Shown: positions 37,138 to 46,239 of the stretch, piece after piece
How the letters are laid out: every line of letters begins with the position of its first letter
Numbering within the stretch: position 1 is the stretch's first letter
Source of the DNA: Fluviicola sp.
Lineage (GTDB): Bacteria > Bacteroidota > Bacteroidia > Flavobacteriales_D > Crocinitomicaceae
Assembly: GCF_039596395.1 (NCBI RefSeq)
Contig: NZ_JBCNJT010000003.1
Coordinates: 124,001 to 188,000 of the forward strand
Direction: 5' to 3'
DNA length: 64,000 bases
Made by a program: the position numbers and the translations under genes
Notes under the pieces: model-generated
Databases searched by the model: none
Told to the model about the DNA's origin: nothing
Seen by the model: only the letters and a program-made list of their open reading frames with translations

Positions 37138-37920
37138 ATGAAAAAGTTTCTTCTGTATTTTCTACTCTTACTTTTTGCTTCCCTAATGCTTGTAAAGTTT
37201 ATGGTGAGTGGAATCGTACAGATTTATAAATTAAATGACAACGGAACTGCAGCTTTACTTATATCTGGTCTAGGTAGATTGTTATTATTGTTTGGTTTTT
37301 ACCTGGCACTTAAAAAAGAAGCTTTCTTCGATTTAAAAAAAGTCCTGAAAAATAATGTGGGAGTAGCTATTGTAGTTGGGATACTTCTTTTCTTATCGCT
37401 TCGTTTTGCTTTACCCTATATTGGAGTTCGTTACGGATGGGAAAACCTAACAGCATATTACTTTAAATGCTTCAGTGTGGGGTTTTCGGAGGAGGTATTG
37501 TGTCGATGGATTATTTTCGGCTTGGTAGTAGCAGCATATCCAAGAAGAAAGGCATTTGGACAAATTATTATAGTTTCAGCTATTTTTGCATTGCTTCACA
37601 TTGGTAATCTAATAACGGGAGACCTTGATATTTTTTCTGTATTGAACCAGATGCTATTCGCATTCCTCATGGGATTGTTCCTTGAGGGTCTTTTCATCCG
37701 ATTCAAAAATATAATACTAATAGGAGTATTACATGGTTTAATTAACTTCCACGGGATGTACAGTTCGATTTTCAAATTGGAACCGTTGCCTTTAAAAGAA
37801 GATTCTATGATGGATGTCATTCAAACCCAAATGGTATTCGGTATAATTTGTATTATTCTTCTCCTTATTTTGCGTCTGACGATGAAAAAAGAGGACATAA
37901 ATCGTTTATACGCCCTCTGA
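37138..37920 (+). CDS. CPBP family intramembrane glutamic endopeptidase
   Basis: 260 residues from MKKFLLYFLL with about 7 membrane helices. The catalytic motifs are visible: SEEVLCR (Glu118-Glu119, Arg123), FALLHIGN (His) and LHGLINFHG (His, Asn). The start at ATG 37138 is preferred to an upstream GTG at 37123. Known: CPBP proteases cleave membrane-bound peptides and are often self-immunity or maturation enzymes next to bacteriocin genes. Here the neighbour is the Cys-rich lipoprotein. Confidence 0.87.
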   Translation: MKKFLLYFLLLLFASLMLVKFMVSGIVQIYKLNDNGTAALLISGLGRLLLLFGFYLALKKEAFFDLKKVLKNNVGVAIVVGILLFLSLRFALPYIGVRYGWENLTAYYFKCFSVGFSEEVLCRWIIFGLVVAAYPRRKAFGQIIIVSAIFALLHIGNLITGDLDIFSVLNQMLFAFLMGLFLEGLFIRFKNIILIGVLHGLINFHGMYSSIFKLEPLPLKEDSMMDVIQTQMVFGIICIILLLILRLTMKKEDINRLYAL

Positions 37921-38066
37921 CCAAAGCCTCTTTAAATATTTTGCAAATTCTTCGGGAAACATAACTTGATTTGGAATTCCTAATTTTCTATATACTTCTC
38001 CGGATGAATTTGCTGATTATCTTGATGAGAAAGAAATAAATAAAAAAACCAACCCCTATTGTTTTA

Positions 38067-40031
38067 TTAACTGGTCATTCGTTTTTGCTCTTGAATGATT
38101 TTATCAATTTCCAGAGTCATTTCCCCGGTAAGTTCTCCCCAGTTGGTGAAGAATTCATGTACAGTGCCGGTATCCTGTTTTGGAATGGTGGTGATACCTT
38201 CCACATAGCGGAAACGGTCAACAGGGCTTGGATGTGTGTCCTGTTCGCTCGTTTTGCGGTTGAGCGACTTCTGTAATTCACTTTCAAGGTCAAATTCGGT
38301 GTCAGGAAGATCTGACAATTCGTAGAAGTTTGCATGCCCTCTTTTTTGTTCTTCTGCTTGCTTGATTTCAGCATTTGCCAGCATACTGAATTCAATAGAA
38401 CGGCGTACCACGAATGTCAATCCGTTGCGAAACGATTGTGCACCGTAAGTTTCAGCAGCAATACGATCTGCAAGTACTTCCTGTAAACGGGTGGCGCCGG
38501 CAGATATACGTGTAAAGATGAAATGATAAAACTTCAAAAACAAAAAGGCAATACTCCACCAGGTAGCATTCCCGGAATTGTAGAGCGCAATGTAATAGTT
38601 GGTCATATCCCGCTGAACACGCATCGCAACGCCTCCGCCCGCTGTATCACGATTGGCAAAATGCCCGTATTCATGTGCCAGAATAGCCTTGAAATCATCT
38701 TTCCGGAAGTCTTTCAAAACAGCAACTCCTAAAATAAGGACGCGCTTACCGTTATCTTGCATTTTAGCCCTCCACGAACCGGTTTCATAAACTGCCAGAT
38801 CTGTTTCCGGGGTAATCCGGATTTCGTCGATTGGTCGTGTATTCAGGTCTTTTGCTACCGAGCGGGTCAAAGCAAATAATTCAGGTGCTTCCGGTTCATT
38901 CAGCAATCTTCCAGGTTCCTGCAAACGGCCTCTCACAAGTAAAGATCTTAATAACCCGATGATCGTACCACCTACAACAATGACAATAATAATGACAAGT
39001 TTAAAGGCAATAATACCCGCCGATAGCATACCGAAAACAAGCCCGCCTCCGATTGCCAGAACCAAAACCACTATAATGGGCAGGGAAACATAGTAATAGA
39101 AACCTGCGGTAGTGATCAGGATTTTATAAACCTTTCGAAGCCTGGAACTTGCCTGCAAATCATTGTTTTTGATCTGCTGTTCAATGGAACGTAATGTAAT
39201 CATCGACAAAATAATTCCAACCAGGTAAAGCAATACAATACCGCTGATCCAAGCAATGACGATTACAAAAAGAATGTCCAGGAAATTCCAGATCGCACTT
39301 TCTGTTGATGATGGGCCTGTATCCGGATTGTACGGTGTATAATCCGCATTTGCTGCCAGGAAAGCATTCATTTCCTCGTTCGGTAAACCCAGTTTATTTG
39401 CAATTCGGATCTCTTTATCTGCCTTTTGCGGATCTCCGTTATTGGCAGCGAGAATCGCTGCGTAATAATGTGTTGCCATCTCATTTTTGAAATTGGCTTC
39501 CAGGAAATTCGTCGCTGCCCGGAATTGTGACATATTATTTAATCGCAGCCCGATCTGAGCATCCATTAAATAAAAACTCACATCATTTTTAGACTCAGGT
39601 AATAATTTTGACTCTTGGAGAAGACTGTCTGCACGTGCCAGATCAATGGTAGATGCATTGGTTTGCTGGATGATACAGTTTACCAGTGTAATAAGGTTGG
39701 CATAAGAGCGATTCATCTCAACTGCTCGTTCACAAAGGACGAGTCCTTCGTCTTGTTGGCCAAGTTCATTTTTAATACTTCCCAAACGTCTCACTACGTG
39801 ATCAAACGACGGGGCGTGTTCGTAAATGATTGAATAAATGCTGTCTGCCAAAATCAAATCGCCTTTATCCATAGCATTGGTAGCTTGCCTGAATTCATCT
39901 ACATAAGCAGGTGCAATGGACTGTAGCTCTTTTTCAATGGCCTGTTCCGCAACCTGGTCGCGTTTTTGTCCGATAACCGTCCCTGAAAAAAACAGTATGA
40001 TGAAGGCAAAAAAGGTGGTGATGTATTTCAT
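38067..40031 (-). CDS. M48 family membrane zinc metalloprotease with TPR-like N-terminus
   Basis: 654 residues. Signal peptide MKYITTFFAFIILFFSGTVIG; helical repeats about 25-230 (TPR-like); two or three membrane segments about 250-365; peptidase domain about 380-640 with zinc site HEYGH (453-457) and a downstream Glu in LQEVLADRIAAET. Known: M48 peptidases handle misfolded membrane proteins or lipoproteins. A CAAAAATA element at 40058-40065 reads TATTTTTG on the minus strand and is a plausible -7 box. Confidence 0.87.
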   Translation of the reverse strand: MKYITTFFAFIILFFSGTVIGQKRDQVAEQAIEKELQSIAPAYVDEFRQATNAMDKGDLILADSIYSIIYEHAPSFDHVVRRLGSIKNELGQQDEGLVLCERAVEMNRSYANLITLVNCIIQQTNASTIDLARADSLLQESKLLPESKNDVSFYLMDAQIGLRLNNMSQFRAATNFLEANFKNEMATHYYAAILAANNGDPQKADKEIRIANKLGLPNEEMNAFLAANADYTPYNPDTGPSSTESAIWNFLDILFVIVIAWISGIVLLYLVGIILSMITLRSIEQQIKNNDLQASSRLRKVYKILITTAGFYYYVSLPIIVVLVLAIGGGLVFGMLSAGIIAFKLVIIIVIVVGGTIIGLLRSLLVRGRLQEPGRLLNEPEAPELFALTRSVAKDLNTRPIDEIRITPETDLAVYETGSWRAKMQDNGKRVLILGVAVLKDFRKDDFKAILAHEYGHFANRDTAGGGVAMRVQRDMTNYYIALYNSGNATWWSIAFLFLKFYHFIFTRISAGATRLQEVLADRIAAETYGAQSFRNGLTFVVRRSIEFSMLANAEIKQAEEQKRGHANFYELSDLPDTEFDLESELQKSLNRKTSEQDTHPSPVDRFRYVEGITTIPKQDTGTVHEFFTNWGELTGEMTLEIDKIIQEQKRMTS

Positions 40032-40281
40032 AAAGATTTAGAAAGTGATAATGACAGCAAAAATAAGTGTTTCAATGAAATACCGGGAATATGGATCACA
40101 ATTTTCAGCAGGATCCGAATAACAGCGGTAATCTGACACATCAATTGCGAAAGGTTAAAACGATGTCACCCGAAACAACGGAAAGTTTCGCAGACACATA
40201 TCGTGCCTGTCAGATATTCCCGCACCTCCCGATCAACCCGCATAAACAGATTGATCTTTCCTCCTTGTATCAATTAGCTTT

Positions 40282-42270
40282 TTATTCCTTCACAACCCGC
40301 TGGATTGCCGTACCGTAAGAATTCTCCAGGCGGAACAAGTAAATGCCCTGTTCCAGAGTAAGCAGGGAAATTTGTGCTCCGCTCGATACCGTTTGTGTCA
40401 ATACTTGTTTGCCTTGTGCGTCCAATACGGTCAAATGTGCGGTTTCTCCCTGAAATAACACGGTTACCTGGTCGTGTGCAGGATTAGGTGTTATGTGCAG
40501 GTCAGAAAATGCGTGTTCTTCCAAACCTACGGAACCAATCGTATAACATGCAGTTGTGTCTTTGCAAAGTGTCATGGTATTCTCCAGGATTGCAGCATAA
40601 CTTCCGTTCTGAACAGGCGTGAATGTACTTTGTCCCTGCTGTCCCGGGATGGCTTGACCGGTTGAGCAATCGATCCAGTCGCTGACTTCAGCAATGGTAG
40701 TTACAGAAAGCGTTCCTTGTCCGTTGTCAGTAATCACGCCCTGGGGCAGTTGGTTTATAAGCAGTGAAAGAGTTACCACCGAATCACAACCAGCCGCATT
40801 CGGAATAGTATCCTGGTAAGAACCGCTGAAACTGTAGGTTAGTCCTGTTTGCGACCAATAGTAAGGTCCACAAGAACTGGCATAGATGATTGCTGTTGTT
40901 GGCTCCAGGATGGTGAGGTCGAGCGTGATAATCGAATCACAACCTGCAGCATTGGAGATCGTATCGTAATAAAGTCCGCTGGCAGTATAGGTTTCCCCGT
41001 TTTGTGGCCATTCGTACGATGAACACGAAGTCACCGGCCAGGTGGATGTTGTCGGTTCCAGGATGGTCAGGTCCAGCGTAATCACGGAATCACATCCCGA
41101 AGCATTCGGAATGGTATCGTAATAAAGACCACTTGCAGTATACGTTTCTCCGGTCAATGACCAGGTGTAGGATCCGCAGGCATCCATTTGAACGGAAGCA
41201 GCGCTGTGCTGGCCGATTGTAAGATCAAGCGTAAGAATCGAATCGCATCCGTAACTGCTTGTCAGGGTATCCCTGTAAATCCCGCTGGTGAAGTAAGTTT
41301 GCCCGGTTTGCGGCCAGAAATAAGACGCACACGATGCCTGGATTACCGGTGGCATGTTTACGGTACGTACATTCAGTTGTAAGGTCACAAGGCTGTCGCA
41401 GCCTTCCGCACTTGTAAATGTTTCCTGGTAAACTCCTGTCGCTGTCAGGTTTTGGGTCCCGAAGGAATAACTTTCTCCTTCACAAATAGCAGCTGTGTCA
41501 GTCGTTTCATACGCGTTTTGAGGTCCAATGCCTGTCAGTGGGGCAGTAGAGGATACCCAATTGGATGTGTTTCCGTTCAATGCAAAATTCATAAGCGTAC
41601 CGCTATTAATACCTGCAAGGTCCGGCAATAAGGTAAAAGTCGGGTTATTTCCCCCGGCTGTTCCGCGGTTGAAGTTGTAATAATGGATCAGGTTCACTTC
41701 ATTCCCGGCAGGTATGCTGTGCATCGTACTTCTGATTTCACATTCTTTCCGGGCGGTATTCCAGATCCGCACTTCATCCATTTCACCGGTAAATAACTGC
41801 GCGCCATCCGTACGGCTTCCGATAGTCATCGTACTGTTGACAGCAGAACTGGAGGCACCGCCTGAAGTACCGTATTGACGTACTCCGTTCATATAGATAA
41901 TCGGCAATTGTTCAGATGCATCCCACGTTGCCGCCAGGTGTACCCACTGGTTCTGTGGCGGAAGCGCAACACTGGAAGTATACGTGATATTGGAAATCTT
42001 TACATAAAAAAGCATCCCGTTGGAAAGGAGCAGGGTGGCGAAATTACTGTTGTCCTGCTGGGCAAAGAATACACGCCCAGGTGAAGTACTTTCGATTTTA
42101 ACCCAGGCTTCGAACGTAAAATCATTGTTGGCAAGATTCGTAAAGATACCCGGCAGCGCACAGGAAACATAATCATTGGTTCCGTCAAAAGAAAGGCTGT
42201 TCTGTTGAGACTGTGCAGAGGAAAATAAAGCCGGACAAATCAGCGCCAGCAGAAGTATGGTGTGCTTCAT
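40282..42270 (-). CDS. Secreted LamG-containing T9SS type A protein with five to six Ig-like repeats
   Basis: 662 residues from MKHTILLLALICPALFSSAQ. A LamG/concanavalin-like domain lies at about 25-205 (NDFTFEAWVKIES, TMTIGSRTDGAQLFTGEMDEVRIWNTAR). Then five repeats of about 65-70 residues, each with C.SY.WP/SQTG.TY..SG.Y.DT....GCDS..TLDLTI (about 270-540). A type A sorting domain ends the protein (LHITPNPAHDQVTVLF ... GIYLFRLENS). The repeats differ in their final EPTT/QHSA linkers. Promoter at 42289-42318. Likely a long surface or extracellular adhesin. Confidence 0.87.
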   Translation of the reverse strand: MKHTILLLALICPALFSSAQSQQNSLSFDGTNDYVSCALPGIFTNLANNDFTFEAWVKIESTSPGRVFFAQQDNSNFATLLLSNGMLFYVKISNITYTSSVALPPQNQWVHLAATWDASEQLPIIYMNGVRQYGTSGGASSSAVNSTMTIGSRTDGAQLFTGEMDEVRIWNTARKECEIRSTMHSIPAGNEVNLIHYYNFNRGTAGGNNPTFTLLPDLAGINSGTLMNFALNGNTSNWVSSTAPLTGIGPQNAYETTDTAAICEGESYSFGTQNLTATGVYQETFTSAEGCDSLVTLQLNVRTVNMPPVIQASCASYFWPQTGQTYFTSGIYRDTLTSSYGCDSILTLDLTIGQHSAASVQMDACGSYTWSLTGETYTASGLYYDTIPNASGCDSVITLDLTILEPTTSTWPVTSCSSYEWPQNGETYTASGLYYDTISNAAGCDSIITLDLTILEPTTAIIYASSCGPYYWSQTGLTYSFSGSYQDTIPNAAGCDSVVTLSLLINQLPQGVITDNGQGTLSVTTIAEVSDWIDCSTGQAIPGQQGQSTFTPVQNGSYAAILENTMTLCKDTTACYTIGSVGLEEHAFSDLHITPNPAHDQVTVLFQGETAHLTVLDAQGKQVLTQTVSSGAQISLLTLEQGIYLFRLENSYGTAIQRVVKE

Positions 42271-42288
42271 GGTAACATATTGGAAGCG

Positions 42289-42318
42289 CAAATATAGCCA
42301 AGTGCCGCAAACCGGCAA
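42289..42318 (-). promoter_or_regulatory. Consensus promoter of the LamG/T9SS gene
   Basis: On the minus strand: TTG at 42316-42318, 19-bp spacer, TATATTTG at 42289-42296, about 18 bp upstream of the start codon at 42270. Confidence 0.75.
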
Positions 42319-42413
42319 AACCGGATTAGTGTAAATGTTCCGGCAATATCTGTTTTATAGAAGACGAATGAATCCGAAAAAATACTATCTTCGCAAGCGT
42401 TTTAACGCAAACC

Positions 42414-42496
42414 GCGCATGTGGTGAAATTGGTAGACACGCCATCTTGAGGGGGTGGTTTCCTACGGATGTGCTGGTTCGAGTCCAGTCATGCGCA
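42414..42496 (+). tRNA. tRNA-Leu (anticodon GAG)
   Basis: Cloverleaf with acceptor GCGCATG / CATGCGC, anticodon stem CCATC / GGTGG and loop TTGAGGG giving GAG, a long class II variable arm, and a T-arm GTTCGAGT. No CCA encoded (GCGCACGCG). Followed by a hairpin terminator 10 bp downstream. Confidence 0.93.
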
Positions 42497-42505
42497 CGCG
42501 ATAAG

Positions 42506-42533
42506 GGAGATAACGGAAGTTATCTCCTTTTTT
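42506..42533 (+). terminator. tRNA-Leu(GAG) terminator
   Basis: GGAGATAAC / GTTATCTCC, 4-nt loop, then TTTTTT. The right arm and its downstream sequence recur at 43249-43291. Confidence 0.85.
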
Positions 42534-42559
42534 CATTCTATACGGACTGGACGAGAAGC
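42516..42559 (+). repeat. Direct repeat, copy 1, flanking the 42673 lipoprotein
   Basis: 44 bp that include the right arm of the tRNA terminator and GACTGGACGAGAAGC. The second copy at 43249-43291 differs at about six positions. Confidence 0.8.
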
Positions 42560-42600
42560 AAGGTACCGACAAGATGAATGATAATTCAGCTTCGTCGGTA

Positions 42601-42613
42601 AGTCCAGTCATGC
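42601..42613 (+). repeat. 13-bp repeat of the tRNA-Leu(GAG) 3' end
   Basis: AGTCCAGTCATGC is identical to 42481-42493 of the tRNA (T-arm to acceptor). It looks like a remnant attachment site left after integration and loss of an element. Confidence 0.6.
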
Positions 42614-42625
42614 ACTCTCTTTGTT

Positions 42626-42661
42626 AAATCCCCGATAAAGTAATATTTATTGGGATTTTTC
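42626..42661 (+). terminator. Hairpin with T-run before the 42673 lipoprotein
   Basis: AAATCCC / GGGATTT stem with inner A/T pairs and TTTTT end. It may have been the original terminator of the tRNA gene before the insertion. Confidence 0.6.
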
Positions 42662-42672
42662 GTTTAAAAACA

Positions 42673-43083
42673 ATGAAAAAACTAGTCTATATCGCACTAA
42701 TCTTTTTTCTTAACACCAGTTGTGGATCAAGAAAGATCGATTGGAAAAAAGAATGGTCAGAGAATCGTTTTCGACTTGAAAAGCTTAAAAATGATATTTT
42801 AGAAAAAGGTGATTTGAAGTATCAATCTGGAAATAATCATTTTCCAGATGAGTTTGGGTACCCTTTTGATGACGGGTTTTCAATCAACAGCTATAATGGA
42901 CATATTGGAATTGACACAAAAAAAACAACAATTACCTTCTATATGGATCGTGGTTTATTAGATCATTATTCTGCAATTGTCTTCACGAATGATTCTACAG
43001 TTATAGCGGAGATGGATGCAAATGTAAAAAATGGAGGAAATGATTTCAAGATAAAAGAGAACTGGTATGCAGTAAATGATTAG
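42673..43083 (+). CDS. Small lipoprotein inside the tRNA-Leu footprint
   Basis: 136 residues; signal MKKLVYIALIFFLNTSC with Cys17 as lipid anchor. The mature part has no recognised domain; it is Lys/Asn-rich and beta-like (GHIGIDTKKTTITFYMDRG). More A/T-rich than the genes to its left. It is the only gene between the two 44-bp direct repeats, so it is probably cargo or a passenger of the lost element. Confidence 0.65.
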   Translation: MKKLVYIALIFFLNTSCGSRKIDWKKEWSENRFRLEKLKNDILEKGDLKYQSGNNHFPDEFGYPFDDGFSINSYNGHIGIDTKKTTITFYMDRGLLDHYSAIVFTNDSTVIAEMDANVKNGGNDFKIKENWYAVND

Positions 43084-43128
43084 CCAAAATCAAACCGGTT
43101 CTACATTTAGACCGAATTGCGCACGACG

Positions 43129-43169
43129 AATCAGAAAGGCTGTAGAGATTCTCCACAGCCTTTCTGATT
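43129..43169 (+). terminator. Long perfect stem-loop after the lipoprotein
   Basis: AATCAGAAAGGCTGT (43129-43143) pairs perfectly with ACAGCCTTTCTGATT (43155-43169), then TTTA. Outer arms ACGACGAA (43123-43130) and TTCGTCGT (43185-43192) are complementary too. Confidence 0.75.
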
Positions 43170-43248
43170 TTATATGCCTTTCACTTCGTCGTCCCAAAGC
43201 GAATGAGGAACGAATTCTGCTTGGGACAATAACTATAAAATTTGTTCA

Positions 43249-43291
43249 GAAGTTATCTCCTTTTTTCATTTCAACAGACTGGACGAGAAGC
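43249..43291 (+). repeat. Direct repeat, copy 2
   Basis: 43 bp matching 42516-42559. It contains only the right arm of the tRNA terminator, so it is a secondary copy created by insertion rather than a second functional terminator. Confidence 0.8.
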
Positions 43292-43338
43292 TTATTGAAA
43301 GCAATTACTTAATTTTATTTCAACATTGATTCAACCTT

Positions 43339-43866
43339 ATGAATAAGTCGCTTCTTTATCTTTTATTGTTTTTGCTGGTCGGTTGCACACAAAATTCTGA
43401 ACATTCAAAAAAAGTCCCGAAGATTCATTCTGTCCGGGAAAACACTGAAGTGTTCGAAAAAATGAAATCGGAATACGATACACTGATCCCGCTTTTCGAC
43501 GGACTGTTCCTCACATTCGATAACGCAGATACAACTACCGGTTTTTGGCAAATACACAGTGAAGAAAAGAAATGGGGTGTCATAGACAGCACCGGCCATA
43601 TCATTGTTCCATTTATCTGCGACGGAGTTACTGTTACAGGAGCGCATACTGGAATTGCTTCTGTATTCGGAGGTGCATCATCGCTCAATACCGGGGTTCC
43701 CAGGTACCGCTATTCAGGAATGTATTTCACATTTACCAAAGAGGGTAGCGACCATAAGCATGCTAAATCCTGGACGCGTACGATTGCCATGGTTGCAGAC
43801 CGGCACAAAAATGAATTTATTTTTACTCTTGGTCCCGATTTTTTCGTTCCGGAAGAAACAAATTAA
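43339..43866 (+). CDS. Lipoprotein with one WG-type repeat
   Basis: 175 residues; lipobox LLVGC (Cys16). A single WG-repeat unit, GFWQIHSEEKKWGVIDSTGHIIVPF, lies at about 74-100. The rest is unassigned. 74 bp upstream of the acetyltransferase gene, same strand. Confidence 0.72.
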   Translation: MNKSLLYLLLFLLVGCTQNSEHSKKVPKIHSVRENTEVFEKMKSEYDTLIPLFDGLFLTFDNADTTTGFWQIHSEEKKWGVIDSTGHIIVPFICDGVTVTGAHTGIASVFGGASSLNTGVPRYRYSGMYFTFTKEGSDHKHAKSWTRTIAMVADRHKNEFIFTLGPDFFVPEETN

Positions 43867-43940
43867 ATTTCCGGTTGTCTCCTTTTTTAGAATGTTGATA
43901 ATAAGCTTGAAGAGGTTAATTCTTAATTTTAATACCTGAG

Positions 43941-44585
43941 ATGGATCACTGTATTTCTTCGGATATTTTAGAAAAGTGGCTGACTGCCTGGTCTTTGTCG
44001 CGGGAATTGCCGCCGCCCGTAAACTATAAATCGGGTTATAAGATAGAGGTTGGTTATGAGAAACAAAAAATCCGCTATGTGTTTCCAAAGCTCACCGATG
44101 ACTTTATCCGGCTTTCGGAAACCATTTACGAACCCTGGGTTTTCCTGAAAGTTTGTGCATCTCCGGAAGAACTCAAAAGTAAAGTGCCCGGAAGATGGAT
44201 CCTTCAACCGCAAGGATACATGATGTACCGTGATGCACCGATGTTTATCCAGAACAAAGACTTGCCGAAAGGATATCGTACTGAGTTCGATACATATAAT
44301 TCCACGATAGTTCTCCGGATTATTTCTCCGGATGGCGAACCGGCTTCCAGCGGACGTCTTATCCTGGTAGATGATTTAGCAGTTTACGACCGGATTATGA
44401 CCGAAAAGAATCACCAACGAAAAGGCCTTGCTGCTTTTTTGATGAGGGAATTGGAACGAATTGCTTTGTCGGAAAATATTAGTAAAAATTTTTTGGTTGC
44501 CACAGAACAGGGAAGAGGGCTTTATGAATCTTTGGGATGGAAAGTTTGCAGCCTTTATACATCCGTGGTTATTCCTGCAGAATAA
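43941..44585 (+). CDS. GNAT family N-acetyltransferase
   Basis: 214 residues. The C-terminal half shows the GNAT acetyl-CoA loop NHQRKGLAAFLMRELERIA, preceded by RLILVDDLAVYDRI and followed by GRGLYESLGWKV. The N-terminal 90 residues are an extra domain without recognised relation. Substrate unknown. Confidence 0.82.
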   Translation: MDHCISSDILEKWLTAWSLSRELPPPVNYKSGYKIEVGYEKQKIRYVFPKLTDDFIRLSETIYEPWVFLKVCASPEELKSKVPGRWILQPQGYMMYRDAPMFIQNKDLPKGYRTEFDTYNSTIVLRIISPDGEPASSGRLILVDDLAVYDRIMTEKNHQRKGLAAFLMRELERIALSENISKNFLVATEQGRGLYESLGWKVCSLYTSVVIPAE

Positions 44586-44600
44586 CTGCATAGATAACAC

Positions 44601-45212
44601 TCACTTTTTACCTACTATCCCATTAACCAGCATTTTCCATTGCGGCACCGCCAGCCCCAGCATTGCTGCCAATGCAATGAGGATATTCCGGATCTTATTC
44701 CAAAATCCACCCGAAGGATTGGGTTGTTCATTTCTGCCGCGCTCCAGTGCATATACACGCGAACCTCTTCTGATAACCAAAAAAGAACTGGTGGCATCAC
44801 TCGTATAGAAGTGCGCACTTTCCCCGGAATGATCCGCCGGATTGCTGACAGGCCTTACGCGAAAACCAACTGTTTCCTCATCATTGACAGGATTGGTTGT
44901 ATTCTCGAATGTTTCAATACGTACCCAGTCATAGCCGTCTCCTTGTTTATTCGGTGGCGCCGGGAGCTTTATTTTAATCAAATTCCCAATCTCGGGTGTT
45001 GTCTGAGTCAGTGGATTTCCGTGTTTATCCGTTAACAGGAAGCTTGCGCCTTTCCCTCCGCATACCTTTTGCCAGTTATTAATCGCGAACAATCGGTGTT
45101 TGGCCTCCTCGAACAACACTTTGGCAGCTTCAACGGATGAAGTCTTTACCGAAGCCGTTGCTCCTGTCTTTCCACCGACAATCTGTTTTGGAATTATGTT
45201 TTTTTGTGCCAT
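44601..45212 (-). CDS. Uncharacterised protein with a C-terminal membrane anchor
   Basis: 203 residues, no signal peptide. The N-terminal 170 residues are soluble, with KIKLPAPPNKQGDGYDWVRIETFE and FYTSDATSSFLVIRRGSRVYALERGRNE; the last 30 include a hydrophobic helix (NILIALAAMLGLAVP). Tail-anchored topology in the inner membrane is likely. No family recognised. Confidence 0.65.
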   Translation of the reverse strand: MAQKNIIPKQIVGGKTGATASVKTSSVEAAKVLFEEAKHRLFAINNWQKVCGGKGASFLLTDKHGNPLTQTTPEIGNLIKIKLPAPPNKQGDGYDWVRIETFENTTNPVNDEETVGFRVRPVSNPADHSGESAHFYTSDATSSFLVIRRGSRVYALERGRNEQPNPSGGFWNKIRNILIALAAMLGLAVPQWKMLVNGIVGKK

Positions 45213-45354
45213 GGAATGTGTTTTTAGATAAAGACAATCCTTATCGTCCTGTTTCCAATAGCAAATTGAGAAAACCCTTAACGGTTTCCATTATACAATC
45301 AATGGATTCATTTGTGTAATTCACATGTCAGGAAGAGAAATTTAGCGACCGGCA

Positions 45355-46125
45355 TTAATCCAGTTGAATCCATACCGGCGCATGATCGCTCGTTTTTTCC
45401 CAGCCCCTTACGTTTCGGTCCACACCGGCATCTTTCAGTTTGCTCTTCAATTCCGGGCTCAACAGGAAATGATCAATGCGCAAACCGGCATTTCGTTGAT
45501 AGGCTTGTCTGAAATAATCCCAGAAGGTATAAATCGTTTCATTCGGGTATAAGTACCTGATTGCATCGGTCCACCCCTGGGAAACCAATTGGTGGAATGC
45601 AGCGCGGGTTTCCGGGCGGAAGAGCGCATCTTTTAGCCAGCGTTCAGGTTTGTAAACATCCTGTTCGGTTGGCATAACATTGAAATCCCCGACAAGAATT
45701 ACCGGAGTTTTGAAACCAAGCAGGGTATTGGCACGGTCAGTCAGCCTGTCGAACCAACGCAACTTATAGTCAAACTTGGGTCCGGGCGCCGGATTCCCGT
45801 TGGGCAAATACAGGCAGCAGATCACCATTCCCGCTATCATGGCCTCCATATAACGGCTCTGGGTATCTTCTTTTTCCCCGGGAAGTTCCCGGCAGATTTC
45901 TTCTATTTCAAGTCCGCGGGTGAGAATCGCTACACCGTTCCAGCTTTTTTGTCCGTGCCAGAGTGCGGTATAACCGGCATCTCGGATTGCTTTTTCGGGA
46001 AACTTTTCGTTCGGTGCCTTAAGCTCCTGCAAGCAAACGATATCGGGCTGTGCTTCTTCCAGCCAGCGCAACAATACCGGAAGCCTTCCGTTGATGCCAT
46101 TCACATTATAGGTTGCTATTTTCAT
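45355..46125 (-). CDS. xth: Exodeoxyribonuclease III (AP endonuclease)
   Basis: 256 residues from MKIATYNVNGINGRL. All ExoIII family motifs are present: CLQELKAPNE (metal-binding Glu), GVAILTRG, VLVGDFNVMPTE (Asp/Asn), RIDHFLLSP and the final TSDHAPVWIQL (catalytic His). Known reaction: 3'-5' exonuclease on duplex DNA and cleavage at abasic sites in base excision repair. Divergent from, and 150 bp from, tRNA-Leu(CAG). Confidence 0.92.
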   Translation of the reverse strand: MKIATYNVNGINGRLPVLLRWLEEAQPDIVCLQELKAPNEKFPEKAIRDAGYTALWHGQKSWNGVAILTRGLEIEEICRELPGEKEDTQSRYMEAMIAGMVICCLYLPNGNPAPGPKFDYKLRWFDRLTDRANTLLGFKTPVILVGDFNVMPTEQDVYKPERWLKDALFRPETRAAFHQLVSQGWTDAIRYLYPNETIYTFWDYFRQAYQRNAGLRIDHFLLSPELKSKLKDAGVDRNVRGWEKTSDHAPVWIQLD

Positions 46126-46239
46126 AAGAATAATCTTCAATGTAAAGTACAAAATGCAGAGGCATAGAAAGGTTAAAAAAAACAAAGAGCAAGTTGTCCG
46201 AATGAAGAAACCAAAGAAAGGCGGCCCGGTTTCCTTGCT

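Noticed and set aside
40091-40318. 75-codon plus-strand frame between two genes
   Set aside because: Overlaps the end of the T9SS gene and has no start context, conserved pattern or signal.
42601-42613. A second partial tRNA
   Set aside because: Only 13 bp match and no cloverleaf can be formed; treated as a remnant repeat.
43123-43192. Fragment of a former recombinase gene beside tRNA-Leu(GAG)
   Set aside because: The similarity of a short TTCGTCG-containing stretch to the recombinase end at 46446 is too short to support homology.
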